Shown here piece by piece: positions 1 through 11,173 of a DNA stretch of 64,000 nt. The notes under the pieces are model-generated. The model was given only the letters and a program-made list of their open reading frames with translations. It was not told where the DNA came from and did no database searches. Position numbers and translations under genes: made by a program. The first letter of the stretch is position 1. Every line of letters begins with the position of its first letter. Origin of the DNA: an uncultured Pseudomonadales bacterium (GTDB taxonomy: Bacteria > Pseudomonadota > Gammaproteobacteria > Pseudomonadales > Azotimanducaceae). The DNA lies in contig OY282379.1 of NCBI GenBank assembly GCA_958295875.1, positions 2,881,046 through 2,945,045 of the forward strand. Direction: 5' to 3'.

Positions 1-111
1 GGTGACGGCTTGCAGCAGCGCCGCAGCGTCGTCTGGCGTTGGAGGACGCAGCCGCAGCCTGGGCGTTTCGATGTCCGTTGGCAGGTTTGGCAGGCTCGGC
101 GTCGAGGGCAT
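1..111 (-). CDS. GNAT family N-acetyltransferase, N-terminal fragment cut by the window edge
   Basis: The reverse strand from 111 reads an open 37-codon frame to the window edge. After a short Pro-rich start it contains ETPRLRLRPPTPDDAAALL, the first strand and helix of RimJ/RimL-type GNAT acetyltransferases, which transfer an acetyl group from acetyl-CoA to an amine. A GAGG lies 8 bases before the ATG. It is 87 bases downstream of the uvrB stop on the same strand, so it may be co-transcribed. Only the N-terminus is visible, so the substrate cannot be judged. Confidence 0.65.
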   Translation of the reverse strand, partial: MPSTPSLPNLPTDIETPRLRLRPPTPDDAAALLQAVT

Positions 112-198
112 GGCGCTTGCCTCACACAGCGTCGCCAGCCGATGGCACCGAGTGTGCCGCCCCGCATCGCGGCTTCCCAGAGGGCGCAGCGAACGCCA

Positions 199-2214
199 TC
201 AGGCCAGCAGTTGCCGCTCGCGGATGGAGCGTATCTCGTCGCGCAGCGCAGCGGCCTCCTCAAACTCCAGGTTGCGGGCGCGCTCGCGCATGTCCCGCTC
301 CAGCTTGTCGAGCAACTTGCCGAGGGCCGCTGGGTCGTCCGGGATGGGCTTGGCCGTTTTGCCATCCGCCTTGCGCCGGCCGCGTCCGCGCCCGGGGCTC
401 GGGTCTGCGCGCGCCCCTTCCATGACATCCGAAATCTCCTTCTGGATGCCGCGCGGCGTGATGCCGTGTTCTTCGTTGAAGGCCACCTGCCGGCCGCGGC
501 GACGATCCGTCTCGCTGATGGCCGCCTGCATGGAGCCGGTCATCTTGTCGGCGTACAGGATGGCGCGGCCGTGGAGGTTGCGCGCGGCGCGGCCGATGGT
601 CTGGATGAGGGAGCGCTCGGCGCGCAGGAAGCCTTCCTTGTCCGCATCTAAGATCGCCACCAAGGACACTTCTGGCATGTCGAGGCCCTCGCGCAACAGG
701 TTGATGCCGACGAGCACGTCGAAGAGGCCCAAGCGCAGGTCGCGCACGATCTCCATGCGCTCCACGGTGTCGATGTCCGAGTGCAGATAGCGCACGCGCA
801 CGCCGTGTTCATCCAAGTATTCAGTCAAGTCTTCCGCCATGCGCTTGGTGAGCGTCGTCACCAGCACCCGTTCGCCGGCGGCGACGGTGATGCGGATCTC
901 CTCAAAGAGATCATCCACTTGGGTGGAAGCGGGGCGCACCGTCACCTGTGGGTCCACCAGGCCGGTTGGACGCACCACCTGCTCGACCACCTGCCCGGCG
1001 TTGCGTTCCTCATACGGCCCCGGCGTTGCCGAGACGAAGATGATCTGTGGCGCCAAGCCCTCCCACTCATCGAAGCGCAGCGGGCGGTTGTCCAGGGCGG
1101 AGGGCAGGCGGAAGCCATACTCCACCAGCGTTTCCTTGCGCGAGCGGTCGCCCTTGTACATGCCGCCCAGCTGCGGCACGGTGACGTGGGATTCATCGAT
1201 CACCAGCAAGGCATTTTTCGGCAGGTAATCAAACAGGGTGGGTGGCGGTTCGCCCGGCTCGCGTCCAGATAGATACCGCGAGTAGTTCTCGATGCCGCTG
1301 CAGTAGCCGAGTTCCTTAATCATCTCCAAGTCAAAGCGCGTGCGCTGCTCCAAGCGTTGCGCTTCCACCAGCTTGTCCTGCTCCTTCAAGTGACGCAGGC
1401 GGTCGCCCAGCTCCGCTTGGATGTCGTCAATGACGGCGAGGATGCGCTGGCGCGGCGTCACATAGTGCGTCTTCGGGAACACGGTGTAGCGCGGCAGGCG
1501 GCGCAGCGCTTCGCCAGTGAGCGGGTCGAAGAGGGAGATCTGCTCGATCTCTTCGTCGAACAACTCCACCCGTACCGCCTCCTTTTCTGATTCGGCAGGG
1601 AAGATGTCGATGACGTCGCCACGCACCCGGTAGGCCCCACGCTGAAACGCCGTCTCATTGCGCGTGTATTGCAGCTCTGCCAAGCGCTTCACGAGGTAGC
1701 GCTGATCCACTTGGTCGCCCCGGTCCAAATGCAGCACCATCTTCAGATAGGACTTCGGGTCTCCCAAGCCATAGATGGCGGAGACGGACGCCACGATGAT
1801 GGCGTCGCGCCGCTCGATGAGCGCCTTGGTGGCGGACAGGCGCATCTGCTCGATGTGCTGATTGATGGAAGCGTCTTTCTCGATGTAGGTGTCTGAAGCG
1901 GGAACGTATGCCTCCGGCTGGTAGTAGTCGTAATACGACACGAAGTATTCGACGGAGTTGTACGGAAAGAACTCGCGGAACTCGCCATAGAGCTGCGCCG
2001 CCAAGGTTTTGTTCGGCGCCAGCACGAGGGTGGGGCGCTGCACGGCCTCGATCACCTTGGCCACGGCGAAGGTTTTGCCGGAACCGGTGACGCCGAGGAG
2101 CGTTTGGCGGGCGAGGCCGTCCTCAATGCCTTCCACCAAGCCGGCGATGGCCTGCGGCTGATCCCCGGCGGGATCAAAGCCGGCCACCACGCGAAACTCG
2201 GAAACGGCCTGCAT
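199..2214 (-). CDS. uvrB: Excinuclease ABC subunit B
   Basis: UvrB is the DNA-damage verification helicase of nucleotide excision repair. It is loaded by UvrA and recruits UvrC. The 671-aa product has the usual family length. The Walker A motif GVTGSGKT is at about residues 41-48. The beta-hairpin [12 protein letters not shown], which inserts between DNA strands, is near residue 95. Helicase motifs DESH and QTIGRAARN are present, and the C-terminal UVR motif ([12 protein letters not shown]) that contacts UvrC ends the protein. It is divergent from the crotonase gene across a 101-bp gap that must hold promoters for both. Confidence 0.98.
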   Translation of the reverse strand: MQAVSEFRVVAGFDPAGDQPQAIAGLVEGIEDGLARQTLLGVTGSGKTFAVAKVIEAVQRPTLVLAPNKTLAAQLYGEFREFFPYNSVEYFVSYYDYYQPEAYVPASDTYIEKDASINQHIEQMRLSATKALIERRDAIIVASVSAIYGLGDPKSYLKMVLHLDRGDQVDQRYLVKRLAELQYTRNETAFQRGAYRVRGDVIDIFPAESEKEAVRVELFDEEIEQISLFDPLTGEALRRLPRYTVFPKTHYVTPRQRILAVIDDIQAELGDRLRHLKEQDKLVEAQRLEQRTRFDLEMIKELGYCSGIENYSRYLSGREPGEPPPTLFDYLPKNALLVIDESHVTVPQLGGMYKGDRSRKETLVEYGFRLPSALDNRPLRFDEWEGLAPQIIFVSATPGPYEERNAGQVVEQVVRPTGLVDPQVTVRPASTQVDDLFEEIRITVAAGERVLVTTLTKRMAEDLTEYLDEHGVRVRYLHSDIDTVERMEIVRDLRLGLFDVLVGINLLREGLDMPEVSLVAILDADKEGFLRAERSLIQTIGRAARNLHGRAILYADKMTGSMQAAISETDRRRGRQVAFNEEHGITPRGIQKEISDVMEGARADPSPGRGRGRRKADGKTAKPIPDDPAALGKLLDKLERDMRERARNLEFEEAAALRDEIRSIRERQLLA

Positions 2215-2315
2215 CGCCTAGCCCCCTGAGCGCCGGCAGGAGCGCCCGCGCACTGGCGTATCATTGTTGCCGGGCAGCGGGTTGGCATCAACAACAGCGG
2301 GGAGGCGCTACGGGC

Positions 2316-3140
2316 ATGGCCTATACGAGGATGAACGTGAGCAAAGCCGATGGCATCGGCTGCATCGAGCTCAACCAGCCGGATGAGTACAACCGCATGC
2401 CGCCGGCGTTCTGGGAGGAGTTCCCCCGCGCCGTGCAGGAACTTGATGCCGGCGGGGATGTGCGCGTGCTCGTCGTCGAGGCCGCCGGCAAGCACTTCAG
2501 CGCCGGCATGGACTTGGGGGTGTTCACCGAGGGCGGCCAAGCGCAGAGCGCGGACAGCGGGCGGCGTGGCGAAGCGGCGCAACGGCGCATCGGCGAGTTT
2601 CAGGATGCCTTCACGGCATTGGCCGCGGCGCGCATGCCGGTGCTGGCGGCGGTGCAGGGCGCCTGCATCGGCGGCGGCGTCGATCTCGTGGCGGCGGCCG
2701 ACATGCGCTATTGCACCGAGGATGCGTTCTTCTGCATCCAAGAGGTGAACATCGGCCTCGCCGCAGACGTTGGCACCCTGCAGCGCCTGCCGCTGCTCAT
2801 GCCGGATGGCGTGATGCGGGAATTGGCCTACACCGGGCGGCGCATGTATGCCGATGAAGCGCTGCGCGTGGGCCTCGTCAACACGGTGTTCGAGACGCAC
2901 GACGCCATGCTGGAAACGGTGCGTGGCATCGCTCGGGAAATTGCGGCCAAATCGCCGCTTGCCGTCTCCAGCACCAAGCACATGTTGGATTACACCCGCG
3001 AGCATGGCGTCACCCAATCCCTCGCTTATCAGCGCGTGTGGATGGGCGCGGTGAGCCACGGCGGGGACATGGCGAAGTACTTCGCCGCTCGCGCCAAGGG
3101 CGAGACGCCGCGCTACGACGACTTGGCGCCGCTCCCCTAG
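2316..3140 (+). CDS. Enoyl-CoA hydratase/isomerase (crotonase) family protein
   Basis: A 274-aa crotonase-fold protein. The first oxyanion-hole segment is HFSAGMDLG near residue 66, and the second is QGACIGGGVDLVAAADMRY near residue 114. The following segment NIGLAADVGTLQRLP resembles dienoyl-CoA isomerase/ECH1-like members, where an acidic residue follows the GL. The family hydrates or isomerises unsaturated acyl-CoAs. A GGGGAGG sits about 10 bases before the ATG. The next gene, an LLM-type monooxygenase, starts 34 bases downstream on the same strand, so the two may form an operon. The exact substrate is not inferable. Confidence 0.88.
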   Translation: MAYTRMNVSKADGIGCIELNQPDEYNRMPPAFWEEFPRAVQELDAGGDVRVLVVEAAGKHFSAGMDLGVFTEGGQAQSADSGRRGEAAQRRIGEFQDAFTALAAARMPVLAAVQGACIGGGVDLVAAADMRYCTEDAFFCIQEVNIGLAADVGTLQRLPLLMPDGVMRELAYTGRRMYADEALRVGLVNTVFETHDAMLETVRGIAREIAAKSPLAVSSTKHMLDYTREHGVTQSLAYQRVWMGAVSHGGDMAKYFAARAKGETPRYDDLAPLP

Positions 3141-3174
3141 CGGGCGCGCCTTTGGAAGCAGCGGAGAGGCGCTC

Positions 3175-4155
3175 ATGAAGTTTGGCGTGTTGCAGTTCTT
3201 CAGTTGGCAGAAGCACCGGGTGGCGCTGCCGACGGTGTACGAGCGGGCGCTGGAGCGCATCCGCATCATGGACACCGCCGGTTACGACGCGGTGTGGCTG
3301 GCGGAGCACCACTTTTCCACCTACAGCGTGTGCCCGTCGGTGCATCTCATGGGCATGCACGTGGCCGGCATCACCGAGCGGCTGCGCATCGGCACCGGCG
3401 TGTCGCTGGCGGCCTTCTACCAGCCGACGCGCTTGGCAGAGGAAGTGGCGCTGTTGGATGTGCTCTCTGGCGGGCGCGTCAATTGGGGCGCCGGGCGCGG
3501 GTTCGACCGCAAGGAGTTCGAGGCGTTTGGCGTGCCGCCGGAAGAATCCTACGAGCGGTTTCGGGAAAACGTGGCAATCGTGCTCGCCGCTTGGCAGCAG
3601 GAGCGCCTGAACTACGCTGGCCGCTTCCATCGCTTTGAAGACCTTGAGGTGTTGCCGAAGCCGTTGCAGCAACCGCACCCGCCGGTTTGGATCGCTTCTT
3701 CCTCCCCGGACGCCATCCGTTGGTCCGCAAGCCAAGGCCACGCCATCTTGATGGATCCTCACTCCGGGCACGAGGACATCGCCTCAAAACACCGCTTGTA
3801 TCGCGACCTCTTGGCCGAGCACGGCCAAGTGAACGAGCAGGACACGCCCATCGCGCGGTTGGTGGCCATCGGGCGCACGGATGCCGAAGGCGAGGAAATC
3901 GCGCGCGCCGGCGCCCAATGGATGGTGTCCTCCTACGCCAATCCGGGCAAGCACACGGGCGGTGGAAACTTCGTGGCCGGCGGCCCCATCCAACGTTATG
4001 TGGACGAGGTGGTCGTGCATGGCTCCACCGCCCGGGTGATCGACGAACTGCGGCGCTTGGAGGAGGAGATGCCGCTCGCGTACTTGCTCGCGGCGCCGCT
4101 TAGCCACGAATCCTTCCTGCGCCTCACAGACGAGGTGATGCCGGCGCTGGGGTGA
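3175..4155 (+). CDS. LLM class flavin-dependent oxidoreductase (bacterial luciferase-like monooxygenase)
   Basis: A 326-aa TIM-barrel flavoprotein of the luciferase-like family, which uses reduced FMN and oxygen to oxidise organic substrates. Visible signatures are DAVWLAEHHFSTYSV near residue 40, RIGTGVSLAAFYQPTRLAEEVALLDVLSGGR near residues 73-105, and WGAGRGFDRKEFEAFG. Length is typical. A GGAGAGG precedes the ATG. Its stop overlaps the start of the next gene (GTGA), which suggests translational coupling, although the next product belongs to surface polysaccharide synthesis. The substrate is unknown. Confidence 0.92.
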   Translation: MKFGVLQFFSWQKHRVALPTVYERALERIRIMDTAGYDAVWLAEHHFSTYSVCPSVHLMGMHVAGITERLRIGTGVSLAAFYQPTRLAEEVALLDVLSGGRVNWGAGRGFDRKEFEAFGVPPEESYERFRENVAIVLAAWQQERLNYAGRFHRFEDLEVLPKPLQQPHPPVWIASSSPDAIRWSASQGHAILMDPHSGHEDIASKHRLYRDLLAEHGQVNEQDTPIARLVAIGRTDAEGEEIARAGAQWMVSSYANPGKHTGGGNFVAGGPIQRYVDEVVVHGSTARVIDELRRLEEEMPLAYLLAAPLSHESFLRLTDEVMPALG

Positions 4156-6137
4156 AGCCCGGCGTCAGCCCCACAAGCGGCCCGGCGGAGCTGGCAGTGT
4201 TGAGTGACGGCGGCGCGGGCAAACGCAAAGACCTTCCGGTTGCCGCCCTGCGCGCCCTCATGATGGGCGCAGACTTCGGTGCTTTGCCGCTCATGCTTGG
4301 CCTCGCCATGTGGCTGACGGGCAACCCGTTGGCGTTTAGCGAGGCGGCGGTGGCGATGGCTGCCTTCACTGGCGTCGTCACGCTGGTGGTCTTTAGCTGG
4401 CGCGGCATCTATCGCTCCGTGGCGCGGTTCATGGGCACGCACCTCATCGTCTTGGCCTGTCAGGGCCTCGCGCTCTGTGCGCTCGCCATCACGCCCGCCC
4501 TCGCCATCGCCATGCCTTGGGTGGACGCGTTGCGCGCCGGCGTCGCGTTTGGGGCGCTGGGGCTGGCTTGGGTGTTGACGAGCCGCTTCGTGGCCGGGCT
4601 GTTGGCGCGCCGCGGCCAATCGCGCGGCGAGCCGGTGATCGTCTATGGCGAAGGTGAGGGCTTGGCGGCGCTCTCAGCGTTCGCGCGCAGCTATCCGAAC
4701 GTGCTGGCCGTGGCGCTCATCGATGATGCCGAGGAATTGGTCGGCCACATCATCGACGGCGTGGAAGTGCATCCGCCGACGCGGCTGCCGCGGCTCATCG
4801 CGCGGTTCGGCGTGTCGCGGGTGCTGCTCGCATTGCCGACGCGGGCGGCGCGGCGGCGGGTGATGGCGCGGTTGGCTGGGTTGCCGGTGCGCGTGCAGGC
4901 GGTGCCGGACATCGCCAACATGATCTTCGGCGGCGCGCGCTTGGCGGATGCGCGGGATGTGGACTTGGCGGAGCTCTTGGACCGCGACCCGGTGCCGCCA
5001 ATGCGAGACCTGCTGCAGACCTGCATTCGCGGCAAAACTGTGCTCGTCACCGGCGCTGGGGGCTCCATCGGCGCGGCGCTCTGCCGGCAGATCCTAGAGC
5101 AGGGGCCGCGCCGCCTGATCCTGCTCGATGTGTCTGAGGCGGCGTTGTACGGCATCGACCGGGCGCTGGGCGCGAACTTGGCCGATGCGGCCGGCGCCGT
5201 CGTGCCGCTGGTTGGCTCGGTGCGCAACCGGCGGCGGCTGCGTGAAATCTTGGAGACCTACGGCGTACAAACGGTGTACCACGCCGCCGCCTACAAGCAT
5301 GTGCCGCTCGTCGAATACAACATGATCGAAGGGGTGCGCAACAACGTCTTCGGCACCTTGGATGTGGCCCAAGAGTGCCGCCGCGCTGGCGTGGAGCACA
5401 TGGTGCTCGTCTCCACCGACAAGGCCGTGCGCCCCAACAGCGTGATGGGCGCCACCAAGCGGCTCGCGGAACTGGTGCTGCAAGGCCTGCATGAGCGCGG
5501 CGGCGCGACGCGCTTCTCCATCGTCCGTTTTGGCAACGTGCTCGGTGCGTCGGGCTCCATCGTGCCGCTCTTTCAGGAGCAAATCCGCCACGGCGGCCCA
5601 GTCACCATCACCCACCGAGAGGTGACGCGCTACTTCATGACCATCGGCGAAGCGGTGTCGTTGGTCATCCAAGCCGGTTCTATGGCGCAAGGCGGCGACG
5701 TGTTCGCCTTGGACATGGGCAAGCCAGTGCGCGTGCAGGATTTGGCCGAGAAGATGATCGGGCTGATGGGTCTCACGGTGCGCGACGACGACCATCCAGA
5801 CGGCGACATCGAGATTTCCTACATCAACCTGCGCCCCGGCGAGAAGCTCCACGAAGAACTCGCCATCGGCAACAAGATCGTCGGCACCGGGCATCCGATG
5901 ATCCTGCGCGCCAACGAGAGCTTCATCCCTTGGGCCACGCTGGAAGGGCTGTTGGCGGACATTCGCGCCGCCGGCGTCGCGCAGGACTGTCGCCGGATGC
6001 TGGAACTGCTGAAACGCTGCGTGGAGGACTACGAGCCAGCGGAGGACGTGGCAGACCTAGTGTGGCAAGAGCGACGTGAAGGGCCAGTGCCAGACAACGT
6101 GGCCCGCCTGCGACATCGGGACGAGGCGGTGCCCTGA
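4152..6137 (+). CDS. Membrane-anchored nucleotide-sugar 4,6-dehydratase/epimerase (WbpM/PglF/CapD-like)
   Basis: A 661-aa protein with about four N-terminal membrane segments (residues ~30-150), a CoA-binding-like Rossmann region (~155-265), then the CapD-type short-chain dehydrogenase domain. The NAD-binding motif is VTGAGGSIGAALCRQIL near residue 300. The catalytic region STDKAVRPNSVMGATKR has Met in place of the usual SDR Tyr, as in membrane UDP-GlcNAc 4,6-dehydratases of the WbpM/PglF group. These make UDP-4-keto-6-deoxy sugars for O-antigen, capsule or glycoprotein glycans. It starts at GTG inside the GTGA overlap with the upstream gene. No glycosyltransferases or other sugar genes flank it, so its pathway lies elsewhere. 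Confidence 0.9.
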   Translation: MKPGVSPTSGPAELAVLSDGGAGKRKDLPVAALRALMMGADFGALPLMLGLAMWLTGNPLAFSEAAVAMAAFTGVVTLVVFSWRGIYRSVARFMGTHLIVLACQGLALCALAITPALAIAMPWVDALRAGVAFGALGLAWVLTSRFVAGLLARRGQSRGEPVIVYGEGEGLAALSAFARSYPNVLAVALIDDAEELVGHIIDGVEVHPPTRLPRLIARFGVSRVLLALPTRAARRRVMARLAGLPVRVQAVPDIANMIFGGARLADARDVDLAELLDRDPVPPMRDLLQTCIRGKTVLVTGAGGSIGAALCRQILEQGPRRLILLDVSEAALYGIDRALGANLADAAGAVVPLVGSVRNRRRLREILETYGVQTVYHAAAYKHVPLVEYNMIEGVRNNVFGTLDVAQECRRAGVEHMVLVSTDKAVRPNSVMGATKRLAELVLQGLHERGGATRFSIVRFGNVLGASGSIVPLFQEQIRHGGPVTITHREVTRYFMTIGEAVSLVIQAGSMAQGGDVFALDMGKPVRVQDLAEKMIGLMGLTVRDDDHPDGDIEISYINLRPGEKLHEELAIGNKIVGTGHPMILRANESFIPWATLEGLLADIRAAGVAQDCRRMLELLKRCVEDYEPAEDVADLVWQERREGPVPDNVARLRHRDEAVP

Positions 6138-6206
6138 CGGCTTTGGGGCAGCGGGCGGCATGGGGCGAAGAAGGCGAGGCGAGGCTGCGCGAGCGGCACA
6201 AGCCAC

Positions 6207-6223
6207 GCGGCCTTCAGGGCCGC
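6207..6223. terminator. GC-rich hairpin between the dehydratase gene and tRNA-Val
   Basis: GCGGCC and GGCCGC form a perfect 6-bp stem around TTCAG. It lies 70 bases past the dehydratase stop and 43 bases past the 3' end of the oppositely oriented tRNA, so it could end either transcript. No clear U-tract follows on either strand, so intrinsic termination is only a possibility. Confidence 0.35.
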
Positions 6224-6265
6224 AGCGCTCGACATCTCGACGCTCTCTACATCTCGACAGGGGGT

Positions 6266-6343
6266 TGGTAGGCGCGATTGGATTCGAACCAACGACCCCC
6301 ACCATGTCAAGGTGATGCTCTAACCGGGCTGAGCTACGCGCCT
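6266..6343 (-). tRNA. tRNA-Val(GAC)
   Basis: Read on the minus strand, the cloverleaf folds fully. The acceptor AGGCGCG pairs with CGCGCCU. The D arm is GCUC...GAGC. The anticodon stem UCACC/GGUGG encloses loop UUGACAU with anticodon GAC, which decodes GUC (valine). The T arm GUUGG-UUCGAAU-CCAAU is complete, with one G-U pair. Discriminator A73 and the CCA end are encoded (positions 6266-6269 on the reverse strand). The gene sits alone, divergent from the infC operon. Confidence 0.96.
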
Positions 6344-6440
6344 ATGCGAACGCACGTTAGCACCGAAGCGCTGCGCGAGCAATGACATTCGCCTCCGCCG
6401 CCGGCCTGGTCTGGCGCCAACATCGGCCCCCAACGGCAAG

Positions 6441-6470
6441 TTGCCGCGCCGCGGCCACTAACGCTAAAAT
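6441..6470 (+). promoter_or_regulatory. Candidate sigma-70 promoter for the infC-rpmI-rplT operon
   Basis: TTGCCG (6441-6446) and TAAAAT (6465-6470) are separated by 18 bases and lie 81 bases before the infC start. The -10 differs from consensus at one position and the -35 at two. No other boxes of this quality were seen between the tRNA and infC. Confidence 0.45.
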
Positions 6471-6551
6471 CCTCGCCTTCAAGAACGCGCCGCGGCAGCG
6501 AGGGAACTCGGCTGCCCGGCGGGAAACGGGCTAGCGAATGGAGCATCGCCT

Positions 6552-7097
6552 ATCAAGAGATCAGGACCGAAAGCGCAGCCGGCGCGCGCGCTGCTGAACG
6601 AGGACATCCGCGCCCAAGAGGTGCGGCTCGTCGGCTCAGATGGCGGACAAGTTGGCGTCGTCCCCCGCGAAGACGCCTTGAGCGAGGCGAAACGGGAAGG
6701 GTTGGATCTGGTGCTCATCGCACCGGACGCGACGCCGCCGGTGGTCAAGTTGATGGACTACGGCAAGCACCTCTTCGACTTGAAAAAGGCGAAGACGGCG
6801 CAGCGCAAGAAACAGAAGCAAACTCAGGTCAAGGAGATGAAGTTCCGCCCCGGCACCGAAGAGGCGGACTATCAGATCAAGCTGCGCAACTTGGTGCGGT
6901 TTCTTGAGGATGGCGACAAGGCCAAGGTGAGCTTGCGTTTCCGCGGCCGCGAGATGGTCCATCCGGAGATCGGCATGAAGCTCTTGAAGCGCATCGAGGG
7001 CGATCTTGAGCCATACGCAGCTGTGGAGACGGCGGCGCGCTTCGAAGGGCGGCAGATGACGATGGTGTTGTCGCCGCGCAACAGGAAGAAGAACTAG
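6552..7097 (+). CDS. infC: Translation initiation factor IF-3, apparent AUC start codon
   Basis: IF-3 binds the 30S subunit and enforces accurate start-codon and initiator-tRNA selection. The ordinary start GTG at 6621 would remove the conserved N-terminal segment [13 protein letters not shown], which is in frame upstream. No ATG/GTG/TTG codon lies in frame there, but ATC at 6552 has GGAG (6540-6543) 8 bases before it and gives a 181-aa protein, the normal length. Non-AUG starts (AUU or AUC) in infC are the basis of IF-3 autoregulation in enteric bacteria, so the same control is inferred here. The C-terminal domain contains [19 protein letters not shown] and ends normally. First gene of the operon with rpmI and rplT. 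Confidence 0.93.
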   Translation: MKRSGPKAQPARALLNEDIRAQEVRLVGSDGGQVGVVPREDALSEAKREGLDLVLIAPDATPPVVKLMDYGKHLFDLKKAKTAQRKKQKQTQVKEMKFRPGTEEADYQIKLRNLVRFLEDGDKAKVSLRFRGREMVHPEIGMKLLKRIEGDLEPYAAVETAARFEGRQMTMVLSPRNRKKN

Positions 7098-7146
7098 CGC
7101 GCCGGCGCCGCCCGGCGCCGCGAATGGAAACGGGAGCCTCTGCCAA

Positions 7147-7347
7147 ATGCCAAAGATCAAGACCCATCGCGGCGCCGCGAAGCGGTTCCGCCGCACCGCC
7201 AAGGGCTTCAAGCACCGCCGCGCCTACAAGAACCACATCCTCACCAAGAAGGCGCAGAAGCGAAAGCGTCAGTTGCGGGGCTTGGCGCCGGTGGCGCCGG
7301 GCAACTTGGGTGCGGTGCGGCGCATGGTGCCGGGCAAAGGCCGCTGA
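7147..7347 (+). CDS. rpmI: 50S ribosomal protein L35
   Basis: A 66-aa, highly basic protein beginning [16 protein letters not shown], the signature of L35. It contains the [18 protein letters not shown] segment and has the usual family length. It lies 49 bases after infC and 19 bases before rplT, the conserved operon order. Confidence 0.97.
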   Translation: MPKIKTHRGAAKRFRRTAKGFKHRRAYKNHILTKKAQKRKRQLRGLAPVAPGNLGAVRRMVPGKGR

Positions 7348-7366
7348 GGGCCACTGAGGAAAGAAC

Positions 7367-7732
7367 ATGGCAAGAGTCAAACGCGGGACGGTTGCGCGGG
7401 CTAGGCGCAAGAAGGTCCTCAAGGCCGCGAAGGGATACCAGGGGCAGCGCAGCCGCAGCTTCCGGGTGGCGAAGCAGGCCGTCATCAAGGCCGGCCAGTA
7501 CGCCTATCGGGATCGTCGCCAGAAGAAGCGCCAGTTCCGCGCCCTGTGGATTGTGCGCATCAATGCTGCGGCGCGCGAGCATGGCTTGTCGTATAGCCGT
7601 TTCATGGCTGGCCTCAAGAAGGCCGCCATCGACGTAGACCGCAAGGTGCTGGCAGACCTCGCCCTGCACGAAGGGGCCGCCTTCGCGGCGTTGGCAGACA
7701 AGGCCAAGCGCGCGTTGGGTGCCGTGGCCTAG
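7367..7732 (+). CDS. rplT: 50S ribosomal protein L20
   Basis: A 121-aa L20 protein with the N-terminal [20 protein letters not shown] and the [15 protein letters not shown] region that wraps 23S rRNA. L20 is an early assembly protein and in some bacteria represses its own operon by binding leader mRNA. No such leader structure was identified here. A GAGGAAAG precedes the ATG. Confidence 0.98.
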   Translation: MARVKRGTVARARRKKVLKAAKGYQGQRSRSFRVAKQAVIKAGQYAYRDRRQKKRQFRALWIVRINAAAREHGLSYSRFMAGLKKAAIDVDRKVLADLALHEGAAFAALADKAKRALGAVA

Positions 7733-8782
<1,050 letters not shown>

Positions 8783-8785
8783 GCG

Positions 8786-11173
8786 ATGAAGTTCAGCGAA
8801 GGCTGGCTGCGCGAATGGGTAGCGCCGGACATCGACACGGCCACGCTCTGCGCTCAGCTGACAGACGCCGGCCTTGAAGTGGCCGGCACGAGCCCGGCGG
8901 CGCCCGGCTTTGCCGGCGTGGTGGTGGGCGCCGTGGTGGATGTGCGGCCCCATCCTGATGCCGAGCGCCTGTCGGTGTGCGCCGTGAGCGACGGCGCCGG
9001 GACGTTCCAAGTGGTGTGCGGCGCCCCGAATGTGTGCGCCGGCTTGAAGGCGCCATTCGCCAAAGTTGGTGCTAGGTTGCCGGGCGGGGCGATTGCGGTG
9101 GCGGCTGTGCGCGGCGTGGAGTCTGCGGGGATGCTCTGCTCGGCTGCGGAGTTGGGCTTGGGCGATGCCGCGGAGGGCCTCTTGGAGTTGCCTGAGGCTT
9201 TGGCGCCCGGCGTCGACCTGTACGTGGCGCTGGCGTTGGATGATCGCTGCATCGAATTGGACCTCACGCCGAACCGGGGCGATTGCCTCTCGCTGCGGGG
9301 CATCGCCCGCGAAGTGGCCACGCTCAACGACATCCCGTACACAGCGCCGGATTGCCAATCCGTTCCCGCTGCCATCGCCGACCAGCTGCCCATCGACATC
9401 GACGCGCCGGGCGGCTGCCCGCGCTACCTCGGCCGCGTGATTCGCGGCGTGGATTTGACGCGGCCCACGCCGCTGTGGATGAGCGAGCGGCTGCGCCGCT
9501 CTGGGCTGCGCTGCATCGACGCTGCGGTGGACGTGACGAACTACGTGCTGTTGGAGCTGGGGCAGCCATTGCATGCGTTCGATCTTGGGCGGCTGCAACG
9601 CGGCATCGTGGTGCGCATGGCGCGCACGGGCGAGCGGCTCAAACTGCTGGACGGGCGCGAGGTCGCCTTGGACGAAGACACGCTCGCCATCGCCGACGGC
9701 GCCGGGGCGGTGGCGATGGCCGGCGTCATGGGCGGCGAGCGCTCTGCCGTGACCGCCGCCACCCGCGACATCTTCCTCGAATGTGCCTACTTCGCGCCGT
9801 TGGCCATCGGCGGCACGGCGCGGCGCTATGGCCTGCAAACGGACGCCTCGCAACGCTACGAGCGCGGCGTGGACTACGCCTTGCAGGAGGCGGCCATCGA
9901 ACGCGCCACGCGCCTGCTGCTCGACATCGCCGGCGGCGCCGCGGGGCCGGTGGTCGCGGCGGCGAACGCGGAGCACATGCCACGCCCGGCGCAGGTGACC
10001 TTACATCGCCACCGCTTGGATGCGCTCGTTGGCGAAGCCATCCCGGAAGCGGAGGTGGATCGCATTTTCGAGCGGCTTGAGCTCTCGCCCAGCAAGCTGG
10101 GTGCCGGAGCCGAGTTGGCGTGGCAGGTGACCGCGCCGAGCCACCGCTTCGACATCGCCATCGAGGAAGACTTGGTGGAGGAAGTGTGCCGCGTGTACGG
10201 CTACAACCGCATTGGCGCCCGAACATCGGCGCTGCCCATGCCGTTGAAGGCGGTGCCTAGGGCGCAGGCGCCGGCCGCCGCGCTGGCGGACGCGCTGGTC
10301 GGGCTTGGCTATCGGGAAGCCATCACCTACACCTTTGTGGACCCGACTTTGGCAGACCTTTTGGATCCCGAAAAGACCGCGCCGCGGCTCGCCAACCCGA
10401 TGTCGCAAGACCGTTCGGTGCTGCGCGCGAGCCTGCTTCCAGGGCTGGTTGACGCCCTGCAGGGCAATCTCGCCCGGCAGCAACCGCGGGTGCGCCTCTT
10501 CGAGCTCGGCCAGTGCTTTGCCGCCGGCGCCGAAGCGGACGATCCGCAGAGCTTGGTGTCGCAGTGGGTGGGCGGCATCGCCTGTGGTGCGCGGGCACCG
10601 GAATCTTGGGCGGCGCCCAAAGAGGAACTCGATTTCTTTGATGTCAAAGGCGATGTCGAGCGATTGCTGGAGATCGGCGGGCATGCGGCTGCCTTCGAGC
10701 CGACGAACGATCCCGCGCTGCATCCGGGCCAATCGGCGCAGGTGCTCATCGGCGGCACGGCCATCGGGCGGTTGGGCCGGCTGCATCCAGAGATCGAGCG
10801 GCGGCTGGAATTGAGTGCGCCGGCGTTCGTCTTTGAGCTAGCGATGGAAGCGCTGCTGCGCACCGCACCGCGTCGCCACCAGCCAGTGTCTCGGTTCCCT
10901 TCCGTGCGGCGAGACCTGAGCCTTGTGGTGGATGCCGCGGTGTCGGCGGCGGCCGTGGAAGCGACGGTGCGCGACGTGCTTGGCGATGCCTTGGCCGAGT
11001 GCGTGCTGTTCGACGTCTATCGCGGCGAGGGCATTGATTGTGGAGAAAAAAGCCTCGGCCTTGGGTTGACGTTGCAGAGTGCCTCGCGCACCCTAGAGGA
11101 CGACGAGGTCAATCGCTCAATCGACGCTCTGCTGGCATGTCTCAGGAAGGACTTCGGGGCGCGCCGCCGCTGA
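8786..11173 (+). CDS. pheT: Phenylalanine-tRNA ligase beta subunit
   Basis: A 795-aa subunit of full length. It shows the N-terminal tRNA-binding (OB-fold) domain with [21 protein letters not shown] near residue 45, and the editing domain near residues 200-390 ([15 protein letters not shown]). The B5 domain follows near residue 400, and the C-terminal FDX-ACB anticodon-binding domain contains [15 protein letters not shown] near residue 705. It works with PheS in one complex. Its 3' end overlaps the likely ihfA start by 37 bases. Confidence 0.98.
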   Translation: MKFSEGWLREWVAPDIDTATLCAQLTDAGLEVAGTSPAAPGFAGVVVGAVVDVRPHPDAERLSVCAVSDGAGTFQVVCGAPNVCAGLKAPFAKVGARLPGGAIAVAAVRGVESAGMLCSAAELGLGDAAEGLLELPEALAPGVDLYVALALDDRCIELDLTPNRGDCLSLRGIAREVATLNDIPYTAPDCQSVPAAIADQLPIDIDAPGGCPRYLGRVIRGVDLTRPTPLWMSERLRRSGLRCIDAAVDVTNYVLLELGQPLHAFDLGRLQRGIVVRMARTGERLKLLDGREVALDEDTLAIADGAGAVAMAGVMGGERSAVTAATRDIFLECAYFAPLAIGGTARRYGLQTDASQRYERGVDYALQEAAIERATRLLLDIAGGAAGPVVAAANAEHMPRPAQVTLHRHRLDALVGEAIPEAEVDRIFERLELSPSKLGAGAELAWQVTAPSHRFDIAIEEDLVEEVCRVYGYNRIGARTSALPMPLKAVPRAQAPAAALADALVGLGYREAITYTFVDPTLADLLDPEKTAPRLANPMSQDRSVLRASLLPGLVDALQGNLARQQPRVRLFELGQCFAAGAEADDPQSLVSQWVGGIACGARAPESWAAPKEELDFFDVKGDVERLLEIGGHAAAFEPTNDPALHPGQSAQVLIGGTAIGRLGRLHPEIERRLELSAPAFVFELAMEALLRTAPRRHQPVSRFPSVRRDLSLVVDAAVSAAAVEATVRDVLGDALAECVLFDVYRGEGIDCGEKSLGLGLTLQSASRTLEDDEVNRSIDALLACLRKDFGARRR

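Noticed and set aside
2..790. Long plus-strand open frames antisense to uvrB
   Set aside because: High GC leaves the antisense frames open. The products are low-complexity Arg/Ser-rich, and the strand is fully explained by uvrB and the GNAT gene start.
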